A DNA stretch of 8,966 nucleotides from contig JADFNR010000134.1 of NCBI GenBank assembly GCA_022563275.1, positions 1 to 8,966 on the forward strand, written 5' to 3'. The translations under genes and the position numbers were made by a program. Position 1 is the stretch's first letter; every line of letters starts with the position of its first letter. The notes under the pieces are model-generated. The model saw only the letters and a list, made by a program, of their open reading frames with translations, was not told where the DNA came from and did no database searches. This DNA comes from Chloroflexota bacterium. Lineage in GTDB: Bacteria > Chloroflexota > Dehalococcoidia > UBA3495. This document shows positions 1 through 6,396 of the stretch, piece by piece.

Positions 1-2
1 GC

Positions 3-245
3 CTCAAGAACGACATGGACCAGATACCGGACCTGCTCCCCTATTTCGACTGGGCGCTGAATGAGGAATGCTTCCAGTACGACGAGTGCGAAACATTGTC
101 GCCCTTCATCCAAGCCGGAAAGGCGGTGTTCAATGTCGAGTACGGTCTGGAGACCAGTGAGTTCTGCGCCGAGGCCGAGAGATTGGGATTCAACTCCATG
201 AGGAAAAACCTGGACCTGGACGCCTGGCGGGAACCTTGTGACTAA
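3..245 (+). CDS. C-terminal end of a GH114-like endo-alpha-1,4-polygalactosaminidase (5' partial)
   Basis: The reading frame is open from the left edge, so the Met at position 15 is internal and the true start lies outside the window. The 80 visible residues contain NEECFQYDEC, then PFIQAGKAVFNVEY, and end in NLDLDAWREPCD. I recognise this as the last barrel segment of the glycoside hydrolase 114 / TM1410-like family, TIM-barrel enzymes that cleave alpha-1,4-linked galactosamine polymers and are usually secreted. The acidic residues in the NEE and VEY motifs are typical family positions. The catalytic pair, signal peptide and N-terminal domains are not visible, so activity cannot be judged. 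It ends 13 bp before the stop of the convergent lipoprotein gene, with no obvious strong terminator in the gap. The family call is fairly firm; the substrate is inferred from family knowledge only. Confidence 0.8.
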   Translation, partial: LKNDMDQIPDLLPYFDWALNEECFQYDECETLSPFIQAGKAVFNVEYGLETSEFCAEAERLGFNSMRKNLDLDAWREPCD

Positions 246-258
246 CTCCGGATTCCTG

Positions 259-1308
259 CTAGCAATAATCTGAAGTTTTCCCCTCTACTCCGGTGGGTAG
301 AGAGCGCAACGTCTGACCGTCGGTTCCGGGCAGGTAGTCGAAGAAGCACACGCCGTAGTGACCGAATTCTTTGTCGTTGGCAAACGAGTCAGCCCAGGCC
401 GGGTCTGGCGTGACGTTATTGGGCTGCCGCACGTCGTACAGGCCAAAATCGACAAAGATGTTTACCTGGGGGATACCAACCGATGTTCCGACGACCTCTC
501 CTTGCTCTACCCACAATGGTGGGTTTATCAAGGTCGTCCGGCTATCGGCGGACGCCGGCCCCGTGATGATCTTCAGGGCATCCTCGATCTTTGGTGATAG
601 CCCCCTCACGTGATCAAAGCGGTAGAAAAAACCGCAGGGCACCGAGAAGAACAGCAGTATCTGTTCTTCGCCGCCCTGCAGATATCTAGCAGCTTGCACC
701 AGATGGGAGCCAACCGGGGCCCGGACGATGACGCTATCCGCGCTGCTGGCATCAAAGCTAAACCCGCCATGCCCTTTGTAGCCGCCACGCGATTGGCCGG
801 GCCACAACGCCGCAGTCACTTTGTTCATGTCCACCGGCGTCTGCAGCACGAAGGGGTCGGAGCAAGTTGGCGGCGTGCCTTTGGGCGCCCAGGCTGTCCC
901 GTTGAACCACCAGATCACGCTTGATCCGGCGCTTACCGAGTGGGAGGGAAGGTCGTGGTCTGCGCTCTGCTGCGTTGCCGGCGGCGCTGGAGTCGGCTCC
1001 GGAGTGGCCGCAACAACCGGGGATTGCTGTTCGTTGGTTGGCTGGGTTGTTGGCGACGGAGTTTCGCCGGCATACTCCCTCGTGACCGGAAGGGGTGTCG
1101 CCGTGGGCTGGGCGGCCCGGGTTGTGGGCGGGGTTTTAGTACTTGGGATGGAAGTCGCAATGGCCGTGACTGCCGTCGTGGGGGTAGGGGCCGGCGAGGA
1201 TGTGGCGGTTGGAGGCGCCGGCGTCGGGGAGGACGCTTCTCTACATGCGGCGAGGAACAACGTAGCACCCACGACGGCTAGCCCAAATACGATACTGCGG
1301 AATCTCAT
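259..1308 (-). CDS. Pro/Thr-rich lipoprotein with a degenerate M23/LytM-like C-terminal domain
   Basis: A 349-residue predicted lipoprotein. The N-terminus MRFRS is followed by a hydrophobic stretch and a lipobox LAAC with acceptor Cys22. Residues about 27-112 are a Pro/Thr/Ala/Ser-rich linker, probably spanning cell-wall space. The folded part (about 125-349) begins with SVIWWFNGTAW. Its later motifs line up in order with LytM/M23 peptidases: KGHGGFSFD (179-186) with the zinc-site entry, VRAPVGSHLV (195-204) with the APxGTxV strand, FYRFDHV (228-234) with the YxHL strand, and EQGEVVGTSVG (268-278) with the VxxGxxIG strand. The final VNIFVDFGLYD (282-292) sits where M23 enzymes have HxH, so the zinc ligands appear to be lost. 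This suggests a binding or scaffold role rather than peptidase activity. There are four cysteines in the folded part (149, 225, 321, 349). The ATG start has only a weak ribosome site. Lipoprotein status is well supported; the fold is an inference. Confidence 0.8.
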   Translation of the reverse strand: MRFRSIVFGLAVVGATLFLAACREASSPTPAPPTATSSPAPTPTTAVTAIATSIPSTKTPPTTRAAQPTATPLPVTREYAGETPSPTTQPTNEQQSPVVAATPEPTPAPPATQQSADHDLPSHSVSAGSSVIWWFNGTAWAPKGTPPTCSDPFVLQTPVDMNKVTAALWPGQSRGGYKGHGGFSFDASSADSVIVRAPVGSHLVQAARYLQGGEEQILLFFSVPCGFFYRFDHVRGLSPKIEDALKIITGPASADSRTTLINPPLWVEQGEVVGTSVGIPQVNIFVDFGLYDVRQPNNVTPDPAWADSFANDKEFGHYGVCFFDYLPGTDGQTLRSLPTGVEGKTSDYC

Positions 1309-1333
1309 AGGCCGATGCTAGCAAACACCGGAC

Positions 1334-1345
1334 GTTAGGCCTAAC
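1334..1345. promoter_or_regulatory. 12-bp perfect palindrome upstream of the lipoprotein gene
   Basis: GTTAGGCCTAAC reads the same on both strands. It lies 25 bp before the ATG of the leftward lipoprotein gene, in the 84-bp gap behind the P460 gene. The position would suit an operator for a dimeric repressor or activator, but no second copy was seen in the window and no regulator is encoded nearby. Chance occurrence of one such palindrome in 9 kb is not negligible. Confidence 0.3.
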
Positions 1346-1368
1346 CACGATGGAAGCGCATTTTAACG

Positions 1369-1390
1369 CCTGCGTCGACCGGGACGCAGG
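1369..1390 (-). terminator. Stem-loop just after the P460 gene, possible terminator
   Basis: CCTGCGTC (1369-1376) and GACGCAGG (1383-1390) form a perfect 8-bp stem with a 6-nt loop. The stem starts 2 bp beyond the stop codon of the leftward cytochrome P460-like gene, where an intrinsic terminator is expected. Read leftward, the stem is followed by CGTTAAAAT, which is not a proper U-tract. It may therefore be a weak terminator or an mRNA 3'-end protector rather than a canonical rho-independent site. Confidence 0.45.
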
Positions 1391-1392
1391 GA

Positions 1393-1884
1393 TTATTTCA
1401 ACGCGCTTGTTAAAACAAAGTCATTTTCTCTGCCCACACCGTGACACGCCTGGCAACCCGCCACTTTCCCCTCGGCTTGAACATCACCGGCCGCACCGAT
1501 CTTGGCCCAGAACCAATCGTTATTCTCGGGGTCGAACCCGTCCACCTTGTACATCAACGTTATGAGATCAAAAACGGCGTCCGGGGTGTAGTTCTCCTTG
1601 ACGATGATACCGCCATTGGGAATCGATCCAGCCAGATCCTTCAAAGCATCAAACGCTATGGGGTTCAGATATGAGGTGAATAGCGCTCCGTGGGGTTCCC
1701 CGCCCTGGTACAGTTCGCCTTTGCCGGGCCACAACTCCCAATTCTCCTGGTAATCGGATTCTTGGAGAAAATCCCAAACGGCGCTGCCATTGGGAGCGGG
1801 CAACGTAGGGTCGCCGCTGCCACATGCCAGCGCTAGGACTCCGGTGGCGATGAAAACAGTTAATAATATTGGTCTCAGAGGCAT
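1393..1884 (-). CDS. Cytochrome P460-like haem lipoprotein
   Basis: A 163-residue protein starting at MPLRPILLTVF. The frame could extend to a TTG 36 bp further upstream, but the ATG gives a normal short signal peptide, so I chose it. The lipobox LALAC (acceptor Cys about residue 21) predicts an exported, membrane-anchored protein. The body matches the cytochrome P460 family: WELWPGKGELYQGGEPHG, then a segment ending GGIIVKENY, then GCQACH near the C-terminus. CQACH is a CxxCH c-type haem attachment site. The Lys of VKENY aligns with the lysine of TVTVKEL in Nitrosomonas europaea cytochrome P460 that forms an extra covalent bond to haem; that enzyme oxidises hydroxylamine or NO. Other family members are cytochrome c'-beta, which bind NO or handle oxidants. 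Family identity is strong; the substrate is unknown. The gene faces away from the propeller lipoprotein and leads toward the M23-like lipoprotein on the same strand. Confidence 0.85.
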   Translation of the reverse strand: MPLRPILLTVFIATGVLALACGSGDPTLPAPNGSAVWDFLQESDYQENWELWPGKGELYQGGEPHGALFTSYLNPIAFDALKDLAGSIPNGGIIVKENYTPDAVFDLITLMYKVDGFDPENNDWFWAKIGAAGDVQAEGKVAGCQACHGVGRENDFVLTSALK

Positions 1885-2185
1885 CGAGATACCTAATTGG
1901 ACGCCATGGGCGATGGCCAAAAAATTGGACCCGAAGTTGGCGCGATGCTACAGCCGCAACCCGGCCATGTCAAACGGCCCAACCCACCCATCCGAACGCG
2001 CCGCCGGCAACGGCGCGCGGCGGGGAAAACGTTCCCACGCACGCTTTCTGGCACCTGATCTGGCCTGCCCCACACCCTGCGGCCCATATGTGCATCGAAT
2101 TAAATAGCCGGCGCCGTTGACTCCGGTTTAATCGGCGTTAACCCTGGCTCTCATAAATTTTTGACTTTCTGACGGAGCGTGATCC
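1885..2185. other. Divergent intergenic region between the P460 and propeller lipoprotein genes
   Basis: About 300 bp without a convincing gene. It must hold promoters for both divergent genes. Short frames here are GC-rich shadows with no recognisable product. A CGCCG/CGGCG pair with a GCAA loop (2002-2015) could form a small hairpin. Toward the right the sequence becomes more AT-rich, with TTGACT at 2117-2122 and CATAAA at 2152-2157, but their spacing is too wide for a standard sigma-70 promoter. A clear ribosome site, GGAG about 8 nt before the ATG at 2186, closes the region. No RNA gene or riboswitch was recognised. Confidence 0.5.
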
Positions 2186-3481
2186 ATGTCCAATAAACGA
2201 ATTGGCGGGTTGGGATTAATCGTCGGGGCCGCCGCCCTGATCGCAGTGGCCTGCGGCGGAGGGGACGACGATGTCAGCGTCACCGCCTCCCAACCGGCCA
2301 CCGCCCCCGTCGCCACCGCCGCGTCCAATACGGCGACGCCGCTGCCCGAGACCACTTCACCGCCCGCAACTACCTCGTCGAGATACTCATGGGTGGTGAG
2401 TGAGGTCGATAGCAAAGGGGCCAAGCCATCCATCGCCGTGGACGCTTCAGGCATACCCCACATCGCATTCATGTCTGAGGCCAACCCGGGTTTCCTCAAA
2501 AGCGCGGTCCTGGACGGGGGCGCATGGGAGGCGACTACGGTAACCACCGGATACCTCTACGGCCCGCTGGACATCGCGCTGGATTCGGACGGGTCTCCCC
2601 ACATCGTCTGGCACAACCACGACAATGAAGACGGAAGCTATGGCAGGCTAGACAATGGAGATTGGGTCACCACCGATATCCAGAGTTCCGGGCACGATGG
2701 ATGGGACATAAACGTGGCCATCGACTCCACCGGGTCGCCCCACGTGCTGGCGGTGGACCCGTCCCAATTCGGAAGTCAAAACGGCCTCGAGTACGCTACC
2801 TTGGATGGCGGCGCCTGGACAGTGGAAAAGGTGGGCACCGGACGTCTGCCCTATGAGTTCGGCAACGACATAGCCCTCGATTCCCAGGACCGCCCACACA
2901 TCGTGTGGTTCGATAGCCAGACCCAAGACCTGAAATACGCCCTGAGGGATTCCGGCGGTTGGACCATATCCACCGTCGACTCGGCGGGCGACGTTGGCCG
3001 TTACCCTTCGCTGACCCTGGACCGGGACGGCAACCCGGTGGTCAGCTACTACCAGACCCTGAGTGAGTCCAGCGGCGTCATCAAGCTGGCCCGGTGGGAC
3101 GGCAGCCAATGGAACACTCAACGCATCGATCAGCTGGACGACGTATTTCCCGGATTCTTCGGCGCCAGAAAGAACAGTTCGGTCATACTGGACGCCGATG
3201 GCAACCCCATCGTCGCCTACTCCGACGAGTCGGTGGTCAGGCTCGCTTCGTGGAATGGGGAGAACGGCGGCTGGAACATCGAGACGGTGGCGAGCGCGGA
3301 TAAAGAACCCCTGGGCCAACAGGTCTCCATGGCGCTGGATGCACAGGGGGTGCTCCATATCACCTTCGCCGATGTCAGCCGAAAAGGCGGGCCGGGAGTC
3401 CTGGGCACGGTGATGTACGCGCGGGGCGTACCGTCAGCGGCGGCCAGCGTCATTGGGAGCGGCGCCGGTTCAGGCGGGTGA
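2186..3481 (+). CDS. Lipoprotein with predicted seven-bladed beta-propeller
   Basis: A 431-residue predicted lipoprotein. The signal peptide ends in the lipobox IAVAC with acceptor Cys23, followed by GGGDDD and a Thr/Pro/Ala linker to about residue 65. Seven copies of a motif of the form (I/V/L)ALDxxGxPHI(V/A) begin near residues 82, 130, 177, 229, 276, 333 and 382, spaced 47-57 residues. Most are followed by a YA/LA strand and a GGxW strand (for example GGAWEATTV, GGAWTVEKV, GGWTISTV). The last repeat stops at VMYARG and lacks the W strand, while the N-terminal YSWVVSEV supplies a spare one. This is the usual velcro closure of a propeller. I see no catalytic motif, so a binding, scaffold or carbohydrate/protein-recognition role outside the cell is most likely. 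The tail is Gly/Ala/Ser-rich. The start is fixed by GGAG 8 nt upstream. The fold is well supported; the function is unknown. Confidence 0.85.
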   Translation: MSNKRIGGLGLIVGAAALIAVACGGGDDDVSVTASQPATAPVATAASNTATPLPETTSPPATTSSRYSWVVSEVDSKGAKPSIAVDASGIPHIAFMSEANPGFLKSAVLDGGAWEATTVTTGYLYGPLDIALDSDGSPHIVWHNHDNEDGSYGRLDNGDWVTTDIQSSGHDGWDINVAIDSTGSPHVLAVDPSQFGSQNGLEYATLDGGAWTVEKVGTGRLPYEFGNDIALDSQDRPHIVWFDSQTQDLKYALRDSGGWTISTVDSAGDVGRYPSLTLDRDGNPVVSYYQTLSESSGVIKLARWDGSQWNTQRIDQLDDVFPGFFGARKNSSVILDADGNPIVAYSDESVVRLASWNGENGGWNIETVASADKEPLGQQVSMALDAQGVLHITFADVSRKGGPGVLGTVMYARGVPSAAASVIGSGAGSGG

Positions 3482-3520
3482 CCGGTTATCTGGGCAACCC
3501 AGCCCACAAACAGAGTGGGT

Positions 3521-3781
3521 AACATGAGTCATCCCGGAGTTTGGCGGGTAGATGCCAGCGAAGAAGGATTGCAGCGCAAGCCACTGAAAGCACGTGGGCG
3601 GCGGTCTGCCATTGAACATGGGCAGCGCCACCTTCGTCATTCCAGCGAAAGCTGGAATCCATGGCCGTCTCAGGGGATCATTCTTGGCCAACGCAGGCAA
3701 TCTGGATTCCGGCCTTCGCCGGAAAGACGGCATTGGCCCCAGAGTGTGGTCTCACTAGGAAACTCCGGGATGACTCATGTT
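3521..3781. repeat. Nested inverted-repeat element (MITE/REP-like)
   Basis: The outer ends are a perfect 22-bp inverted pair: 3521-3542, containing GAGTCATCCCGGAGTTT, and 3760-3781, containing AAACTCCGGGATGACTC. Inside, 3635-3661 and 3703-3729 are a second inverted pair that match at 23 of 27 positions. Each inner arm is itself a hairpin: ATTCCAGC/GCTGGAAT around GAAA, and TTCCGGC/GCCGGAA around CTTC. The inner unit is the widespread palindromic repeat whose translation gives FRRRPES and WIPAFAGMT. No transposase and no clear target-site duplication are seen, so this is a non-autonomous or REP-type element. It lies between a gene end and a promoter region, a typical place for such repeats. 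Confidence 0.75.
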
Positions 3782-3860
3782 TTTTTGGCGCGGTCCGAAT
3801 ACCCAAAATACCGAATGATCCGCCAGCACACGCACGCGGTTCCGGCCGGCGGAGGGCCTC

Positions 3861-3919
3861 GTTAATATCAAATATCGTAATATTGTATCTAGGTTAATAT
3901 CTGATTAAGTGTTACATTA
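3861..3919 (+). promoter_or_regulatory. AT-rich promoter/operator region of the MFS gene
   Basis: This stretch is sharply AT-rich against the GC-rich surroundings. GTTAATATC occurs twice in direct orientation (3861-3869 and 3893-3901), about three helical turns apart. Between the copies, AATAT and ATATT flank CGTA to form a small palindrome (3871-3884). Such a pattern would suit a regulator binding next to a promoter. No Shine-Dalgarno sequence precedes the ATG at 3920, and weak -35/-10 candidates (TTGTAT at 3883, TAAGTG at 3906) would place transcription start almost at the ATG, so a leaderless mRNA is possible. All of this is inference from composition and repeats. Confidence 0.4.
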
Positions 3920-5236
3920 ATGAGCGTGCCCCCCGCTGAAACCACCAAAACTAGCGCGTCGTCCATCTCCAGACTGAAAGAAACCCTCGCCTACCCCGGC
4001 TGGAAGGTGGTCGGCGCCTGTTCTTTCCTGGCCATCTTCGTTGGAAGCATCTTCGTCTACGGCTTCCCGGTCTTCTTCCTGCATATCCAGCGGGACTTGG
4101 AACTCAGCAGCGCCGCCACGTCATTGATATTCGCCCTGTCCCGGGGTGAGGCCGGGATCGCCGGACCCATCACCGGCTGGATCGTGGACAAGTTCGATTC
4201 CAGGCCCATCATCATATTCGGCGGGATAATGGTCGGGGCGGGACTGGTGATCCTGTCGATGGTCCACACCTACTGGGTCTTCCTGGCCGTGTTCATCGGC
4301 ATGGTGGCGGTGGGCAACAACACCAGCTTCGGCCAGACCTTCTTGGCGGTGATCAACCGGTGGTTCGTGAAACGCAAGGCCGTCGCCATGACCCTGGTCA
4401 TCACTTCCTACACCATCGGCGGCGCGATCATGGTGCCCCTGCTGTCCCGGGGAGTGGAGGCCCTGGGCTGGCGGACCGTGCTGCTCTACGCCGGCATCTT
4501 CGTGGTTGTCCTGTCCGTCCCCACGTCGTTCTTCATCCGGCGTTCCCCCGAGAGCGTGGGGATCAACATCGACCAGTCTCCCGAGGCCCCGGACCGGCGG
4601 ATGACGCCCGCCGGCATGGCCCGCGTCTCCGATGGCGACTTCGGGGTCAAAGAGGCGCTCAAGACCACCACTTTTTGGCTGATGCTGTCCGCCAGCTCCC
4701 TGCGCATCTCGGTGACCAGCGGGATCCTGGTCCACGCCATACCGATCATGGCCTGGCGGGGTCTCAGCGAGCAATCGGGGGCCGATCTCATCGCCCTGCT
4801 CTTCTTCATCGCCATCCCGGCCCGGCTGTTCTTCGGCCTCTACAACTCCGGGTTCCAGACCCGCTACATCCTATCGATGGGGATGGCGTTCGGGACCCTG
4901 GGATTGTTCACGTTGATATTCGTCGATTCCGGATGGGCGGTCTACACCTTCGTCACCGGAATGGCCCTGTTGGAGGGCGCCACCACGCTCAACTGGGTGC
5001 TGATGGGCCAGTATTACGGCCGGCGCAACTTCGCCACCATCATCGGCATCATCACCGCCGTCTACAGCGTCGGAATGCTGGCCTCACCCCTGTTCCTGGG
5101 CTGGCTGTTCGATCACACCGGCTCCTACCGCATCGGGCTGACGGTTTTTCTGGGGATGTACGCCTCCAGCGCCGTCTTCTTTCTCTTCAGTTCACGGCCT
5201 TCCCGGCCCGCCAGGGTCCTGCGCCCTTTGGGATAG
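3920..5236 (+). CDS. Major facilitator superfamily transporter, oxalate/formate antiporter-like
   Basis: A 438-residue inner-membrane carrier of normal MFS length. About twelve hydrophobic segments can be drawn near residues 30-53, 67-87, 97-117, 118-143, 155-175, 185-205, 251-275, 284-308, 315-335, 337-355, 370-395 and 402-424. A polar cytoplasmic loop (206-250) separates the two halves. The MFS signature between helices 2 and 3 is seen as GWIVDKFDSRP (86-96), and its echo in the second half is GWLFDHTGSYR (394-404). The sequence FFLHIQRDLELSSAATSLIFALSRGEAGI resembles the monocarboxylate/oxalate-formate group of MFS carriers, which move small organic acids. The substrate is not readable from sequence. 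The start ATG lacks a ribosome site, but no better internal start was found. HAD, AhpD-like and MBL genes follow on the same strand, which suggests a small-molecule uptake and breakdown locus. Confidence 0.9.
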   Translation: MSVPPAETTKTSASSISRLKETLAYPGWKVVGACSFLAIFVGSIFVYGFPVFFLHIQRDLELSSAATSLIFALSRGEAGIAGPITGWIVDKFDSRPIIIFGGIMVGAGLVILSMVHTYWVFLAVFIGMVAVGNNTSFGQTFLAVINRWFVKRKAVAMTLVITSYTIGGAIMVPLLSRGVEALGWRTVLLYAGIFVVVLSVPTSFFIRRSPESVGINIDQSPEAPDRRMTPAGMARVSDGDFGVKEALKTTTFWLMLSASSLRISVTSGILVHAIPIMAWRGLSEQSGADLIALLFFIAIPARLFFGLYNSGFQTRYILSMGMAFGTLGLFTLIFVDSGWAVYTFVTGMALLEGATTLNWVLMGQYYGRRNFATIIGIITAVYSVGMLASPLFLGWLFDHTGSYRIGLTVFLGMYASSAVFFLFSSRPSRPARVLRPLG

Positions 5237-5273
5237 GCCGGCGGGTAGACCGGGGGTAGGCCCCTTTTCCGGC
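5237..5273 (+). terminator. Possible weak terminator after the MFS gene
   Basis: Immediately after the MFS stop codon, GCCGG (5237-5241) can pair with CCGGC (5269-5273). Inside, GGGG (5252-5255) can pair with CCCC (5261-5264) and is followed by TTTT (5265-5268). The inner 4-bp GC stem plus four Ts is a minimal intrinsic terminator, and the outer pairing would compete with it. Partial read-through into the HAD gene is likely. Confidence 0.3.
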
Positions 5274-5328
5274 GGCCAAGGGCTGATAAGATAAACCGTC
5301 AAACCGGGCCGGCCTGGCGGAGATGGCG

Positions 5329-5922
5329 ATGGCGGCGACGATCATATTCGACCTGGGCGGAGTCCTGGTGCATCTGGACTGGGACAAGGTCTGCGCCCCG
5401 CTGGCCCGGCTCTCGGACCTGAGCCACGCCGCCGTCTTGAAAGAAGTCCAGAATGGGCCCATCGTCGAGTCGTCCATGTTGGGTCATCTCACCCCCCAGG
5501 AATTCCACCGGTCTCTCTGCGCCGAGATCCACGTCGACATCCCCTTCGACCCATTCATCGACATCTGGAACGGGCTACTCAGCCCCGATGAGGACATGGC
5601 GGCATTGGTGGAGGAATTGGGCTCGGTCCACCGCCTGGTCCTCGCCTCCAACACCGACGCCATACATCTCGCATTCGCCCAAGAGCATTTCAGCGTCATG
5701 CAAGCCTTCGACCGGTTTTTCTTATCCTACGAGATGGGCCTGCTGAAGCCGGACCCGGCCTACTTCCAGCACGTGCTGGACGGCCTCCAAGTCCCACCAA
5801 GCGACTGCGTCTTCATCGACGACCGGCCGGAAAACGTCCGGTCGGCCCGGAACGTGGGCATGAACGCCCTGGTCTTCGAGTCCATCGTCAAACTCAGGTC
5901 GGACCTTAAAACAGTTCTTTGA
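5329..5922 (+). CDS. HAD-superfamily hydrolase, YihX-like subgroup
   Basis: A 197-residue cytoplasmic phosphatase-type protein, typical for subfamily IA HAD enzymes with a helical cap. All four HAD motifs are present: FDLGGVLV with nucleophile Asp8, ASNTD with Ser107, LLKPDP with Lys140, and FIDDRPENV with Asp164 and Asp165. The second motif-I residue is Gly rather than the usual general-acid Asp (DxD). The same is seen in YihX-type proteins (FDLGNV), so it may affect mechanism or rate but does not mark a pseudogene. Two ATGs lie 6 bp apart. GGAG at 5319-5322 abuts the first (5323) but is 6 nt from the second (5329), so the second is chosen. The AhpD-like gene starts 30 bp downstream, implying co-transcription. 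Likely substrates are small phosphorylated metabolites, but this is not resolved. Confidence 0.88.
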   Translation: MAATIIFDLGGVLVHLDWDKVCAPLARLSDLSHAAVLKEVQNGPIVESSMLGHLTPQEFHRSLCAEIHVDIPFDPFIDIWNGLLSPDEDMAALVEELGSVHRLVLASNTDAIHLAFAQEHFSVMQAFDRFFLSYEMGLLKPDPAYFQHVLDGLQVPPSDCVFIDDRPENVRSARNVGMNALVFESIVKLRSDLKTVL

Positions 5923-5952
5923 CCGGCAGCCGCCGATTAAATAGGAGCCAAG

Positions 5953-6348
5953 ATGCCACAGTCCAACCCCGTTCACTACGCCGACGCCGGCCCTGATGTC
6001 CGGGCCGTGTACGACGACATCAAGGCCACCCGCGGCGTCGACGATGTCAACAACTTCTGGAAGCACATCGCCAACCATCCGCCGACGCTCAAGCGCACCT
6101 GGGAGAGCGTCAAGGATGCGATGGCGCCAGGGGCGTTGAGTTCATTGGTCAAGGAGATGGTCTTCGTGGCGGTCAGCGCCAGCAACGGCTGCGAGTATTG
6201 CCTCCGCTGCCACACCGACGCCGCCCGGAAGCAGGGCATGACCGGCGAGATGCTGGGCGAGCTGCTGGCGGTGGTGGGAGTGGCCAGCCAATCGAACATC
6301 CTGGCCAACGGCTATCAGATACCCCTCGATGAAGACCTAACGGACTGA
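5953..6348 (+). CDS. AhpD-like / carboxymuconolactone decarboxylase family protein
   Basis: A 131-residue all-helical protein. The AhpD-type catalytic array is complete: Glu68, Cys80, Cys83 and His87 have the same spacing as the Glu/Cys/Cys/His set of AhpD (12, 3 and 4 residues apart). In AhpD this array reduces peroxides or partner disulfides through the CxxC pair. Many small family members of this size are annotated as peroxidase-related or carboxymuconolactone decarboxylase-like without proven function. An extra cysteine (Cys86) lies directly before His87, giving CEYCLRCH, which is less common. A strong ribosome site, AGGAG (5943-5947), stands 5 nt before the ATG. The gene follows the HAD gene closely and is probably translated from the same mRNA. 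An antioxidant or thiol-redox role beside the catabolic genes is inferred. Confidence 0.88.
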   Translation: MPQSNPVHYADAGPDVRAVYDDIKATRGVDDVNNFWKHIANHPPTLKRTWESVKDAMAPGALSSLVKEMVFVAVSASNGCEYCLRCHTDAARKQGMTGEMLGELLAVVGVASQSNILANGYQIPLDEDLTD

Positions 6349-6396
6349 ACCGGTAGTAATTGTTCGCCAGGCCATGCCATGTAAACCCGGCTAGGC

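Larger units (their letters stand above)
3482..3919. other. 438-bp intergenic region holding a repeat element and an AT-rich leader
   Basis: No gene is supported here. A short CCCAC/GTGGG stem (about 3505-3520) follows the propeller stop codon and has no T-tract. Then comes the nested inverted-repeat element (3521-3781), then about 80 bp without recognisable content, and then the AT-rich stretch before the MFS start. Frames on both strands translate to strings such as WIPAFAGMT, a known artefact of palindromic repeats rather than a protein. Confidence 0.6.

Noticed and set aside
821..1321. A 166-residue + strand frame opposite the lipoprotein
   Set aside because: Its Gly/Val-rich sequence is the complement of the Pro/Thr linker. 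The - strand has the signal peptide and lipobox.
1885..1920. TTG-started N-terminal extension of the P460-like protein
   Set aside because: The extra 12 residues would precede an otherwise normal signal peptide, so the ATG at 1884 is more likely.
2648..3358. A 236-residue - strand frame opposite the propeller gene
   Set aside because: The propeller frame shows a signal peptide and seven repeats. The opposite frame is a GC-driven shadow without a recognisable domain.
3470..3865. Open frames on both strands in the intergenic region, up to 116 residues
   Set aside because: They translate the palindromic repeat element. Strings such as WIPAFAGMT and FRRRPES are known artefacts of such repeats, and the frames have no ribosome sites or domains.
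4360..5259. A 299-residue + strand frame inside the MFS gene
   Set aside because: It is a shifted-frame shadow, rich in His, Arg and Pro, and the MFS protein explains the same DNA fully.
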